DNA from: Pseudomonas protegens
GTDB taxonomy: Bacteria; Pseudomonadota; Gammaproteobacteria; Pseudomonadales; Pseudomonadaceae
Direction of reading: 5' to 3'
Length of the DNA: 64,000 nt
Assembly (NCBI RefSeq): GCF_013407925.2
Contig: NZ_CP060201.1
Span: 3,596,001-3,660,000, forward strand
The translations under genes and the position numbers were made by a program. Each line of letters starts with the position of its first letter. Position 1 is the stretch's first letter. The notes under the pieces are model-generated. The model had not been told where the DNA came from and searched no databases. It worked only from the letters and a program-made list of their open reading frames with translations. Positions 45,775-53,205 of this stretch are shown piece by piece.

Positions 45775-46720
45775 TCGTATTCACCGTCAACTCATCCACG
45801 ATTGCCGAGGCGATTGGATACCCGGTGAGATTTTCTATCCAAGCCCACTGACCATTCGGGTTGATTTCGAGAAACCACAGCTTTCCTGTCCGATCACTGA
45901 TCAAGTCAATAGCCCCATAGCGCAGGCCAAGACGGCGCACCAGTTCTAGGCACTGGCCCTGTACCAATTCGGGAAGACTGATTTTTTCATGGCGAAGGTC
46001 TGGACGACTACCTTGCCGCCAATCGATTTCTGTTTCTGGGTTCTCCTGAGACCAAATGGCTGTGGCAAAGACATGCTCACCAACCACCGTAACCCGCACA
46101 TCGTACTGTTTGAGCACCTCAGCCTGAACAATGAAGGGAGTCATTGCGATAGCTTGGGCTTGATCATCCTCAAGCGTACCCAGGCGAGAAGTGAAGATAA
46201 CGCGCTCTGTCTCGCCCGTTAGAACAGCCTGGCGAAGCGGTTTACCAATGGCCTGACTCACTGCGGTAATGGCCCGTGCCGAAGAGATGTCGTTCGTTAT
46301 GACTGCTTCGGGGACATTGAAGCCAATTTCTTGAGCGAGAAGAAGCTGCATTGGCTTGTCTTCAGCCATGAAGATCTTGGTAGGTGAGTTAAGCCAGCGA
46401 CCTTCCAATCGCGAATATAAGCTCTTGAGAAAGCTGCTCCACTCCGCCTCGATATAGGCCCGCTCTCCTGCATCAATTATTTGATCAGATACAGCCGGCG
46501 CACCTGGTCTGCGAAAATAAGCTCCTGAAATCTGCGAGCCCTGGGCCGTTTCACCATCCAGTGAAATAGACCATGCATCGCGAGGATATCCTGCCATCGA
46601 GCATAGCGTCTGCGGGAGCAGCTCCGTATTCAAGCGCATGAAAGGCTGGCCACGTCGACGTAGCTCTGCCACAACATAATCCATCGTGATGTCACGACGG
46701 TTGGTCACCAGCAGCAACAT
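45761..46720 (-). CDS. ATP-grasp ligase of the MvdC/MvdD (graspetide synthetase) type
   Basis: A 319-residue ATP-grasp enzyme. The N-terminal segment LLLVTNRRDITMDYVVAELR and FMRLNTELLP is typical of the pre-ATP-grasp domain of microviridin-type ligases, and the C-terminal metal/ATP site reads LWFLEINPNGQWAW. Such enzymes form ester or amide bonds between Thr/Ser/Lys and Asp/Glu side chains of a precursor peptide. The gene directly upstream (14 bases away) encodes a protein with repeated Thr-rich and acidic core units, the expected substrate. A GGAAGG site precedes the ATG. RimK-like ligases with other targets are the alternative, but the leader-like motif next door argues for a graspetide. 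Confidence 0.85.
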   Translation of the reverse strand: MLLLVTNRRDITMDYVVAELRRRGQPFMRLNTELLPQTLCSMAGYPRDAWSISLDGETAQGSQISGAYFRRPGAPAVSDQIIDAGERAYIEAEWSSFLKSLYSRLEGRWLNSPTKIFMAEDKPMQLLLAQEIGFNVPEAVITNDISSARAITAVSQAIGKPLRQAVLTGETERVIFTSRLGTLEDDQAQAIAMTPFIVQAEVLKQYDVRVTVVGEHVFATAIWSQENPETEIDWRQGSRPDLRHEKISLPELVQGQCLELVRRLGLRYGAIDLISDRTGKLWFLEINPNGQWAWIENLTGYPIASAIVDELTVNTIAKI

Positions 46721-46734
46721 GAGGCCCTTCCAGG

Positions 46735-47244
46735 TCAGTCGGTGTAGTAGCGCGTATCAAGCCCTAAGGTAGGATCGCCGTTGTCGTCACGCTCCAACTG
46801 GACATTCGTCTTTGTGATTAACTCGAGAATATGATTGGCCCCACACCTGTCGTCGCGCTCTGCGTTCGCATCGGTCTTGGTCACCAGCTGCAGCAGGTGG
46901 TTGCTGGAGTCGAAACTGAATGGTTGGCTAAAGCTATCGGCGGACGATTGCCCTCGACAGCGTATGTGGTCGTCATCGTCGCTCTCAACCTTTTGATAGG
47001 TTTTGGTCAACAACTCGGCCTGCCAAGGGGCTTCATCATCTTGCTCAGCATTAACCTTGGTCTTGGTCATGAGCTCATTCAGAGCTCCATCGGCGATGAT
47101 GGGGACTGCCCCAGTTGGCGAGTTAATCGCCCACATGTTGAGCTCAGACGAGTAGTAACCAGGGATTCTGTCCTCCCCAGTCCTTGGAGTGGCGAATCTA
47201 GAAAGATACGGCGAGGTTCCAGACAAATTTTCTAGAGCTCCCAA
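46735..47244 (-). CDS. Candidate graspetide (omega-ester RiPP) precursor with four core repeats
   Basis: A 169-residue protein (TTG start with AGGAG eight bases upstream; an open frame continues to 47418 but overlaps the exonuclease gene). The leader contains SPYLSRFATP (residues 11-20), similar to the PFFARFL motif by which microviridin ligases recognise their substrates. Four core units follow, each T-K-T-x4-E-x-D-D: Thr60-Asp70, Thr80-Asp90, Thr122-Asp132 and Thr144-Asp154. The two Thr and the Lys are candidate donors and the Glu/Asp residues acceptors for side-chain esters or amides. The ATP-grasp ligase gene follows 14 bases on. No Cys-protease or classical exporter gene is nearby. Confidence 0.75.
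   Translation of the reverse strand: MGALENLSGTSPYLSRFATPRTGEDRIPGYYSSELNMWAINSPTGAVPIIADGALNELMTKTKVNAEQDDEAPWQAELLTKTYQKVESDDDDHIRCRGQSSADSFSQPFSFDSSNHLLQLVTKTDANAERDDRCGANHILELITKTNVQLERDDNGDPTLGLDTRYYTD
46783..47073 (-). repeat. Coding repeat: four TKTxxxxExDD graspetide core units
   Basis: Units start at about 47067, 47007, 46881 and 46815 (first Thr codon on the minus strand). Spacings are 20, 42 and 22 residues, so the larger gap equals two unit lengths and may mark a lost or degenerate fifth unit. Each unit is preceded by a hydrophobic L-(M/L/V/I). Confidence 0.8.
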
Positions 47245-47398
47245 GCTGGCTTCTCCTAATGCCGGCGAGTCGCGAAGGGCGACAACGGTCTGACCATACC
47301 ATTTGGCCAGCACGGAGGTAAACGTGATCCTCTGGGATTGCGCGTACCAGCCTTTGCTGGAGCTGGTTGATTGAGTAAGTAGGCACCTACCTGATCGT

Positions 47399-47863
47399 TC
47401 AAGATTCGAAAAAAGCACGGCAGGCGTTCATCAAAGCCGTCGCGTCATGGAAAGCTCGGTGGCGCTTGGTTGTCGGCAGTAGGCGATAAATATCGCTGGC
47501 AGCCTGCCGACCCACGAACACCTCCAAAGGCTTCAACTCGAAAGTGGGTATCAAATCAGCGGCCTCGAATAGCACATCGAGCCAAAAACCGTCCTGAGGT
47601 GAATCACTGCAAAGCACCTGGCCTGAAAACAGCTGATTCATATTTCTCGCTACAGCGACCGGGGTATCACCTTCCTGATGTAACTGATCTTGAGAGAGAC
47701 CGTGCATGTCTTGCGCATCGAACGACCAATGCGTCCAGTACCGGACTGGCTTGATAAGCGAGCTGAAGGAGGTCTCACTCGACACGACAGCGACTTCGAT
47801 AGGATAGCTGTCAGGCGCTATTCCAGAAGCTTCAAAATCAATGAAAAAAGAAGGTCGTTCCAC
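47399..47863 (-). CDS. DEDDh 3'-5' exonuclease (DnaQ-like)
   Basis: A 154-residue exonuclease-fold protein. GTG at 47863 is chosen: AGGAG lies seven bases upstream and the product starts MERPSFFIDFEASG, placing the D-x-E motif (Asp9, Glu11) at the N-terminus as usual. The C-terminal His-x4-Asp motif is in KRHRAFHDATALM. Such domains degrade RNA or DNA from the 3' end. It stands just upstream of the graspetide precursor on the same strand, an unusual partner for a RiPP cluster. A second, unrelated-looking DEDDh gene is at 55712. Confidence 0.75.
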   Translation of the reverse strand: MERPSFFIDFEASGIAPDSYPIEVAVVSSETSFSSLIKPVRYWTHWSFDAQDMHGLSQDQLHQEGDTPVAVARNMNQLFSGQVLCSDSPQDGFWLDVLFEAADLIPTFELKPLEVFVGRQAASDIYRLLPTTKRHRAFHDATALMNACRAFFES

Positions 47864-47949
47864 CTTGCTGCTCCTGTTTGAGGTTGCGAATTTCAGCGGC
47901 AACACCGACTGCTTGTGTGTTTGCGCCGCCATCGCTCGAACCAGCCGTT

Positions 47950-48351
47950 CTAGCTGGTAGCAGCGTGTGCAACTCGGTGAGTTTGCAGATGCTGCATCTC
48001 ACGCTCCCATTCAGTCAGGAATTTATCCCAGTCCGCTGCGTAAGGCCCATCAACCAACCTGGTCGACCCGATGCTTGCCTGGTAGAAACGCTCTCTCCAG
48101 GGTTGCGGAATAGTTTGCTCCAAAATGATGTCGATGCCGGAGTTGTGGCGCATCACCGAGACAGAGTTACGAACCTCAATGAGTTCGAGTGGCTTATCGC
48201 TACAGGGGGTATCGTTTCGCTCTTGGACGTCGAGGCTATCAAGGATGGTGAGGAGTTCGGAGGCATTCGGATCACCAGGATGGAAGCTGGCAAGCGCCCA
48301 CAGAACCCTTCGCCTAGTCCTCTCTCGTTCGCGGAGTAAATCGCAGGTCAT
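47950..48351 (-). CDS. Hypothetical protein upstream of the graspetide locus
   Basis: A 133-residue protein with a strong AAAGGAGG site before its ATG at 48351; the longer frame to 48504 would run into the dispersed repeat and is rejected. It starts MTCDLLRERERTRRRVLWAL, a basic helix, and contains DWDKFLTEWEREMQHLQTHR. No family is recognised. It is probably the first gene of the minus-strand unit leading through the exonuclease to the precursor and ligase; the repeat copy 2 lies just upstream, so a promoter between 48352 and 48408 is expected. Confidence 0.6.
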   Translation of the reverse strand: MTCDLLRERERTRRRVLWALASFHPGDPNASELLTILDSLDVQERNDTPCSDKPLELIEVRNSVSVMRHNSGIDIILEQTIPQPWRERFYQASIGSTRLVDGPYAADWDKFLTEWEREMQHLQTHRVAHAATS

Positions 48352-48408
48352 TTCAGCCTCCTTTTGACACGGCTGGGCGGTGGTTTTGGCGTGCCGCCTC
48401 CGGCGGAT

Positions 48409-48488
48409 GGCTGGCGTGAACCGAGCCGTGGCGAGCCACGTCTCGGCCCTACGGGCTTTCATCCAGCACGCCTGCGCGCTCCGCTTGC
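48409..48488 (+). repeat. Dispersed island repeat, copy 2
   Basis: GGCTGGCGTGAACCGAGCCG, then CACGTCTCGGCCCTACGGGC, TTTCATCC, and GCCTGCGCGCTCCGCTTGC. Same order and orientation as copies 1 and 3, about 80 bases. It separates the graspetide unit from the membrane-protein gene at 48579. Confidence 0.8.
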
Positions 48489-48578
48489 CTAATGCGTAGC
48501 GCACCGGGATTCTGACTAAGTTCAGTTTTCAGTGAAATTGCGGCGCAAACATTTCGCTTATACCGCCAGCCGCGAACA

Positions 48579-49136
48579 TTACTCCTTATGAAACTTGCTG
48601 AAGCGACTCGACAGCGTGGAAGGGGCGATAACTTCCCACGATTCCGGCCTTGAGGTGGCACTGAAAATTACCCAGGCACGCCATAGAAAAAACAGCGCAA
48701 CCAACCCTGCTTCAACTATCGTGACCACTGTAGCGTTATACATATAGCTTTGATCCTGTCCGAATAACGAGATCAATGCAAATAAAGAGGGAAACCAGCC
48801 GATGAGAAATACCATGCAGAATGCGAGAGCTGCGGCGCCCGCCAAAATCATTGGAACCATGAATCTAAAAGAAGTAGCGAACATTTTCTCGCCGCTTTCT
48901 TTTTGAAGACCGTAAATCACACCAATATTTTTTTCTTTTTTACTACTGTTCTTAAACATCCCATAAAGTGTCACACCTTGGCCAACTTCTAATTCTTCGT
49001 AAATTTTGTTGGTCAATGTCAAATTAGGAATGATCGATCCATCAATACTGATCTTGGCTTTATAGCCACCTTTCATGGGTAAAACAGATCGGACATAGTC
49101 GAGCTTTCCGGAAAACTTTACGCAATCAAACTTCAT
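48579..49136 (-). CDS. Hypothetical integral membrane protein
   Basis: A 185-residue protein. The first about 85 residues are a soluble beta-rich region (KFSGKLDYVRSVLP, LEVGQGVTLYGMFKNSSKK); two or three membrane helices follow (FMVPMILAGAAALAFCMVFL; ATVVTIVEAGLVALFFLWRA), and the tail is polar. The pattern of an OB- or beta-barrel-like N-terminus before the helices is seen in island proteins of unknown role. ATG at 49136 is used; GTG three bases earlier is equally possible. No family recognised. Confidence 0.6.
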   Translation of the reverse strand: MKFDCVKFSGKLDYVRSVLPMKGGYKAKISIDGSIIPNLTLTNKIYEELEVGQGVTLYGMFKNSSKKEKNIGVIYGLQKESGEKMFATSFRFMVPMILAGAAALAFCMVFLIGWFPSLFALISLFGQDQSYMYNATVVTIVEAGLVALFFLWRAWVIFSATSRPESWEVIAPSTLSSRFSKFHKE

Positions 49137-49439
49137 CACTCACTATCCCTGCCTTCGCTCAAAAAGTAGATCTGGTTCTCGCCAAGACTTCGCTCAGTGA
49201 CTATTGCGGCGGGTTTACGCGGGCCATAAACGTCGGACTTGATGAGCGCGTCTCCCATCGAGACGTCCCTGGCCGTGTCTTAGGTGCTGCTCTCATGACC
49301 AATCCATCACCAATCCAGACATCGCGCCGCTATGATCAAACGACCGCTTGGCAAACCATATGTCACGATAATATCACTATGATCTGTTTATCGGAACACG
49401 CTACCCGTGGCTCTATCCTCGCTTTTGGGGATCCGACTC
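49137..49439. other. Intergenic region upstream of an XRE regulator
   Basis: About 300 bases without a credible gene; the short frame at 49295-49507 lacks a ribosome site and overlaps the regulator. A TTGGCA / TAATAT pair (about 49351 and 49372, spacing near 15) may be the promoter of the gene at 49440. A short near-palindrome GATAATATC lies over the -10 and could be an operator. Confidence 0.4.
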
Positions 49440-49907
49440 ATGAATCTGAAGGAAGCGCTGGCGGGGGCATTACGCGGAGCCCGTGCACACCAAGGGTTGA
49501 GTTATGAGGATCTCGCAGGGGCAACGCACCGAACGAATGTAGGGAAGCTTGAGCAGGCCAGGACGACGCCGACGCTGGAGAAACTGGACGAGATCGCTGA
49601 CTACTTAGGCCTCGACCTTTTGATGGTAGTCACTCTCGCCATTGCGGCTCAGGGTGACGAACTCCCTTCGGAAACTTTGCAACGTACTGCCTTGCGAATC
49701 AGGGAATTCGAGATGTCCGGAGGGTGGCAGTTAGTAGAGGATCAATTTAGTGATGGAAAGCTCATCAAGCGCTCCCAGGGAAAGCCTAAGCAGCCGCTTA
49801 ATGCGCACTACATTCGAGCCTTGAAAGCGCAAGGTTTCGACAGGAAAACAATCGCTGAAAAGCTCGGCATCGCCAGAAGCACAGTCCAAAAATATTGGAA
49901 TACTTGA
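49440..49907 (+). CDS. XRE regulator with additional C-terminal HTH
   Basis: A 155-residue protein with two DNA-binding-like modules: an N-terminal Cro/CI HTH (about residues 5-60; HQGLSYEDLAGATHRTNVGK) and, at the C-terminus (about 125-155), a resolvase/HTH_7-like helix-turn-helix (AQGFDRKTIAEKLGIARSTV). ATG at 49440 is favoured over GTG at 49407 by length and a GGGGA site. The gene at 54787 has the same two-module layout, so these are island paralogs. Likely regulates island genes. Confidence 0.78.
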   Translation: MNLKEALAGALRGARAHQGLSYEDLAGATHRTNVGKLEQARTTPTLEKLDEIADYLGLDLLMVVTLAIAAQGDELPSETLQRTALRIREFEMSGGWQLVEDQFSDGKLIKRSQGKPKQPLNAHYIRALKAQGFDRKTIAEKLGIARSTVQKYWNT

Positions 49908-50075
49908 GCCGGCAGAACATCAGCTATCCCTGACCCGCCCTGGCGTAACCATCCCACCCGACCAACCGTTTCCCCCTGCATTCGCTCTTGCAGTTTCTGA
50001 CGCGGTTTTGAGTGGTTGCTCTAACTTCGCAGAGGTAAGGTCTGCCCTCAACTAAAGAAGAGAGCAGGTGTTTTG

Positions 50076-50396
50076 ATGAAAAAAGTCTTAGGCGTAGCTT
50101 TGCTGCTAATTGTGGCGGATGCCCAGGCACAGACTGTGGAAGCGGAGATGACAAAGCTGAAGCAGCTTGCCGAAAGCTGTATCGCTTCACTTTCCAGTCA
50201 GAGCTGCGGCGCAACCACTTCCTGTAATGTGTTCAAGAGCTACAGCAGAGAATTGATGCCGGATGGCCCTGCTGGTTATTACGAATTGCATGGCCCGGAT
50301 AAGTCAATGAACCCTCAAAATGGAAAGCTGGTTAGCGAGGCAGTGAAAGCCGCTTCCAAGGCAGATAAGGCCGGAGAAAAGTGCAATCTGACGTAG
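50076..50396 (+). CDS. Small secreted cysteine-containing protein
   Basis: A 106-residue protein with a clear signal peptide (MKKVLGVALLLIVADAQAQ). The mature 88 residues hold four cysteines (ESCIASLSSQSCGATTSC and EKCNLT), able to make two disulfides in the periplasm, plus a lysine-rich helix (EAVKAASKADKAG). No family recognised. It stands alone between an XRE regulator and copy 3 of the dispersed repeat. Confidence 0.65.
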   Translation: MKKVLGVALLLIVADAQAQTVEAEMTKLKQLAESCIASLSSQSCGATTSCNVFKSYSRELMPDGPAGYYELHGPDKSMNPQNGKLVSEAVKAASKADKAGEKCNLT

Positions 50397-50813
50397 CTGC
50401 TTTTGGATCTGCAGGGCGCATTCCTATGCGATTCAGGTGGCCGATAGCAGTCTAGCGCTAGGCAGCTATCAGCCGGTTCCGTCCGTTTACGTAAAGCCCA
50501 GACACTCGAGCGACTGCTGAAAACAATCTGAGCAATTCGCGGTTTATGGCACGCCCTATCGGGTCGGCTGTCGTAAACCATGCCATGGCTGACGCCAAGT
50601 CATGGCCCTTTGGGCTTCCATCCTCCCGCCGCCGGCCTACTGGCCTGCGCGCTCCGCTTGCCCCAAAGCAATGGAGCTTAGTCATCCTGCTTGGTCATAT
50701 TTCTGTTGGAAGGTGCGGTTGCCGGGGGGGACAATGCGGTTTTGGTAGCCTGGTAGGTGAGCTTGCCTCACCTCCACTAGGTTATTGTCGCAATCGCTAG
50801 CACGGAGCTATTT
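50397..50813. other. Non-coding spacer with dispersed repeat copy 3
   Basis: About 417 bases with no supported gene. The repeat occupies 50565-50661; the rest shows no hairpin terminator. Short frames here derive from the repeat. Confidence 0.55.
50565..50661 (+). repeat. Dispersed island repeat, copy 3
   Basis: CGGCTGTCGTAAACCATGCC, then CAAGTCATGGCCCTTTGGGC, TTCCATCC, and GGCCTGCGCGCTCCGCTTGC; about 97 bases, same orientation as copies 1 and 2. It keeps the same end block but its central palindrome has changed on both arms (CATGGCC..), suggesting compensatory pairing. Confidence 0.8.
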
Positions 50814-51305
50814 ATGTGGATTTTGAATTCGGGGAGGAAACATTTTTTAGAGTTTCTTCGCAATACATCAATTCAGTTTTTCCTTATGGTGCTGGTTGCC
50901 ATATCCGCAGGAAAAGCTAACACCCTCATAGCAAAACAGCGCTATGGAGACGCGGCTACCATGGGGCTGATTTGCTTTCTCATATTTTTACTACTTTATC
51001 TAGCTGCTCACGCCAATATCAAAAACTTCTTTATTGAGTTTAGGTCTGGGGCAACGCCCGGTCTTGATCCGTATGTTAAGAGTTTGGCTGGGCAAGACCT
51101 CAAGCGTAAGAATCGTCTTACCTTCACATATCTGCTGAAACACGGCAAGTCAGCTTTCATCGAGGCATGTGTGCTGGTAATGGGTATTTACTTTGTCATG
51201 ATATTCGGATTTTTCTATTCCGTTGAGAATGCACACAGCTTTATGACTAAGGAGGACGGTAAAGGCGCTGCCCTTGTTAAAGCCGGTCATGCTGAAGAGC
51301 AATGA
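50814..51305 (+). CDS. Hypothetical integral membrane protein
   Basis: A 163-residue protein with three membrane helices (TSIQFFLMVLVAISAG; AATMGLICFLIFLLLYLAAH; AFIEACVLVMGIYFVMIFGF) and a positively charged loop between the second and third. GGAG precedes the ATG. No family recognised. It is followed by a 141-base gap and two overlapping small genes. Confidence 0.65.
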   Translation: MWILNSGRKHFLEFLRNTSIQFFLMVLVAISAGKANTLIAKQRYGDAATMGLICFLIFLLLYLAAHANIKNFFIEFRSGATPGLDPYVKSLAGQDLKRKNRLTFTYLLKHGKSAFIEACVLVMGIYFVMIFGFFYSVENAHSFMTKEDGKGAALVKAGHAEEQ

Positions 51306-51446
51306 ATCATCTCGATGAGTTCGGGCTGTCTAGCATTCGATGGCACGCCTTTGATTTTTTTTGACGGTGCGTTTATAAGTTCGGGGGGACATCCCGTCGT
51401 CCCCTCCGCTGCTATGGTGGTTTTTTGTCTAATAGAGACGTGCATC

Positions 51447-51653
51447 ATGACCGAATACTCGCTATCAGATGTGCTGGAAAGGATGTACCAAAATCAACTT
51501 GCTCTTGAGGCAGCCGTGATGGAGCTGACCCTCCAGGTCGAAGCCCAGGGGCATGCGGAAGTCGGCGACAACGTTCGTGGTGCGCTTTCCACAGTCGGCG
51601 AGAACGCCGGTCATATAAAACAGGGCTTGGCCCGCCTCAACAAGCTTCCATGA
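51447..51653 (+). CDS. Small helical protein
   Basis: A 68-residue protein starting MTEYSLSDVLERMYQNQLAL, almost wholly amphipathic helix, likely a coiled coil or dimer. ATG at 51447 is chosen because upstream codons look non-coding. Its stop overlaps the ATG of the next gene (ATGA), so the two are translated together, an arrangement usual for antitoxin-toxin or adaptor pairs; no toxin family is recognised in the partner. Confidence 0.6.
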   Translation: MTEYSLSDVLERMYQNQLALEAAVMELTLQVEAQGHAEVGDNVRGALSTVGENAGHIKQGLARLNKLP

Positions 51654-52126
51654 GGCAGCCGCTATTTGATTTTGATCCCAAACGCGTCTCACGGGAACAC
51701 TACATAACCGGGAAAGCTGCGATTAACTTTCCCCACGCTGGAAGCACTACAGGTGGGTGGCATTTCCTGTCCTACTTCGACCGGGATTCGGGCGTAGCGA
51801 AAGTGTCTTTGGCAGGTATTCATTATCCAGATACGACCGATTTCTTTGGAGACGCTGGAGTCATCAACGTAACCGACGAGCTTGCGATGCGAGGCTGGTC
51901 AGAAGACGGCAAAAAGCTGTTCATGGCGGATCACTACAGAGCCGCAGCTGACATGGCGATGAAATGGGTGCTAAGTGATTCTAAGCACTGCAACGTCGAG
52001 GTAGCTGATTGGTTTCCCTCTTACGAAACAAAGCAGCGGTTTTTTGAAATCCTGAATTCGGGAAGGCCCAAACTTTTAGATCCCGACAAGCTGCAAAAAA
52101 TGGAAGCTTGGCTAAGCTCGCAGTAG
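51650..52126 (+). CDS. Hypothetical protein, coupled to the small helical protein
   Basis: A 158-residue soluble protein, alpha/beta by eye (AGSTTGGWHFLSYFDRDSGV; DHYRAAADMAMKWVLSDSKH). It has no signal peptide. It overlaps the preceding 68-residue gene by four bases. No motif known to me is present; conserved-looking features are the DRDSGVAKVSLAGIHYPDT strand-turn and the WFPSYETKQRFFEIL helix. Confidence 0.6.
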   Translation: MRQPLFDFDPKRVSREHYITGKAAINFPHAGSTTGGWHFLSYFDRDSGVAKVSLAGIHYPDTTDFFGDAGVINVTDELAMRGWSEDGKKLFMADHYRAAADMAMKWVLSDSKHCNVEVADWFPSYETKQRFFEILNSGRPKLLDPDKLQKMEAWLSSQ

Positions 52127-52191
52127 GTGAATGACGTCAGGTTGGTCAGGAAGACAGCCGTTGTAATGCGTGACGAATGAGAGCAATGGAT

Positions 52192-52710
52192 ATGCGCAAG
52201 ACGTCCCAGTCATGGTTTGTCCCGCTCCTGATTCTTTTTGCCGTACTGTGGGCAATGGGGAAGAAAGACACGCCTCCAGCCCCGGTACAGCCACACGCTC
52301 TGAGCACGCCGCATACGCTAGCGTCGATTTCCCCGGCCTCACCGCCAGCCCCGGCTCCTGCTCACATAACTGAACACTTTGTGAGTGCTGATAATCTCAA
52401 TGTCAGGGATCAACCAGGCGGAAAGGTCATCTCCAAACTGAGGCGCGGGGAAAAGGTTCAGGTCTTCGAGACGAGGAATGAATGGGCGCGTATCAGCATT
52501 GATGGTCAATCTTCGAAATGGCTTTCGTCCAAGAGTCTATGCAGTGGGCCTGGCTGCTACGTTGTTCCGAAGCCCAGACCGTCGGCCCAGCCTCCACAGC
52601 CTCCAGCTTACGGTTCCTCGTGCCCCTGTTCCTCAGGAAACGTGTGTATCGGGCCTCGGGGTGGTCGATACTGCATTACCTCTGGTGGTAACAAACGGTA
52701 CGGCGTTTGA
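52192..52710 (+). CDS. Anchored SH3b protein with C-terminal PBCV-type basic adaptor motif
   Basis: A 172-residue protein. An N-terminal hydrophobic segment (SWFVPLLILFAVLWAMG) anchors or exports it; a Pro/Ala-rich linker follows (about 28-60); residues about 62-115 form a bacterial SH3 domain (SADNLNVRDQPGG, KVQVFETRNEWARI). The C-terminus has a Cys-rich turn (SSCPCSSGNVC) and IGPRGGRYCITSGGNKRYG, which matches the GPRGGxYxxxxGxKxYV pattern of the PBCV-specific basic adaptor domain. It may bind cell wall or polyanions. ATG at 52192 best fits the GAGAG ribosome site; 52177 and 52186 are alternatives. Confidence 0.75.
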   Translation: MRKTSQSWFVPLLILFAVLWAMGKKDTPPAPVQPHALSTPHTLASISPASPPAPAPAHITEHFVSADNLNVRDQPGGKVISKLRRGEKVQVFETRNEWARISIDGQSSKWLSSKSLCSGPGCYVVPKPRPSAQPPQPPAYGSSCPCSSGNVCIGPRGGRYCITSGGNKRYGV

Positions 52711-52782
52711 GCGATTATCTGATGACGTCTTGCCGGGGATTACACTTTCGCTGGCGCTTTAGCCGGTAGACGAGCCGATCTC

Positions 52783-53010
52783 GTGACGAGGTTTCGTTGC
52801 AGATGGCTAGGTATTGGCTATGAGTCCGTAGATCACTATAACGATGTCTGCGTTGTGCTGGGCGCTACGCACCGGAAGATCTACCAAACATCCTCGCTTG
52901 CCGCGCTCCCCCCACAAACAAAAAACAAGCTCTATGTCGCCTTCTCAAGGACGCGCGGAAGGCTGTACCTGGCGCCAGAAAAACATTTCAAACCGTTCAA
53001 AACTATTTAG
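52783..53010 (+). pseudogene. Fragment of a UvrD-like superfamily I helicase C-terminus
   Basis: About 75 codons encode VCVVLGATHRKIYQ and, further on, NKLYVAFSRTRGRLYLAPEK with HFKPFK at the end. The YVAFSRTRG block is helicase motif VI of UvrD/Rep-like enzymes, and the following tail is typical of their last residues. The upstream 600+ residues are missing and no ATPase motif is nearby, so this is a remnant, possibly of a defence-type ATP-dependent nuclease/helicase pair. Confidence 0.65.
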
Positions 53011-53205
53011 GTCGGACTGTCTGAAGCATCTTGGAAATACCAGGCACATCGACCAGCCACACTTCCCGGTCAGCGAGGAAGTTAGTCGTTTCGTACCCTT
53101 TATAGATACCGGATGCAGTTCAGACCGGCTCGCCCAATTTCATGACCGTCCTGGACATACAATCTACCGACCCTTAAGGCATGGGCCGGTGATGGGTGGC
53201 ACACT

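Noticed and set aside
47198..47386. Short minus-strand frame MPTYSINQLQQRL between exonuclease and precursor
   Set aside because: Overlaps the precursor upstream region in another frame and has no good ribosome site; it remains a faint possibility.
47245..47418. Longer N-terminus for the graspetide precursor (GTG at 47418)
   Set aside because: It would overlap the exonuclease gene and has no ribosome site, whereas TTG at 47244 has AGGAG and keeps the leader motif near the N-terminus.
49295..49507. 70-codon frame before the XRE gene at 49440
   Set aside because: Overlaps the regulator in another frame, no ribosome site, no family features.
41011..50661. Integron attC sites
   Set aside because: The dispersed repeats lack the GTTRRRY / RYYYAAC core pairs and no IntI-type integrase is present.
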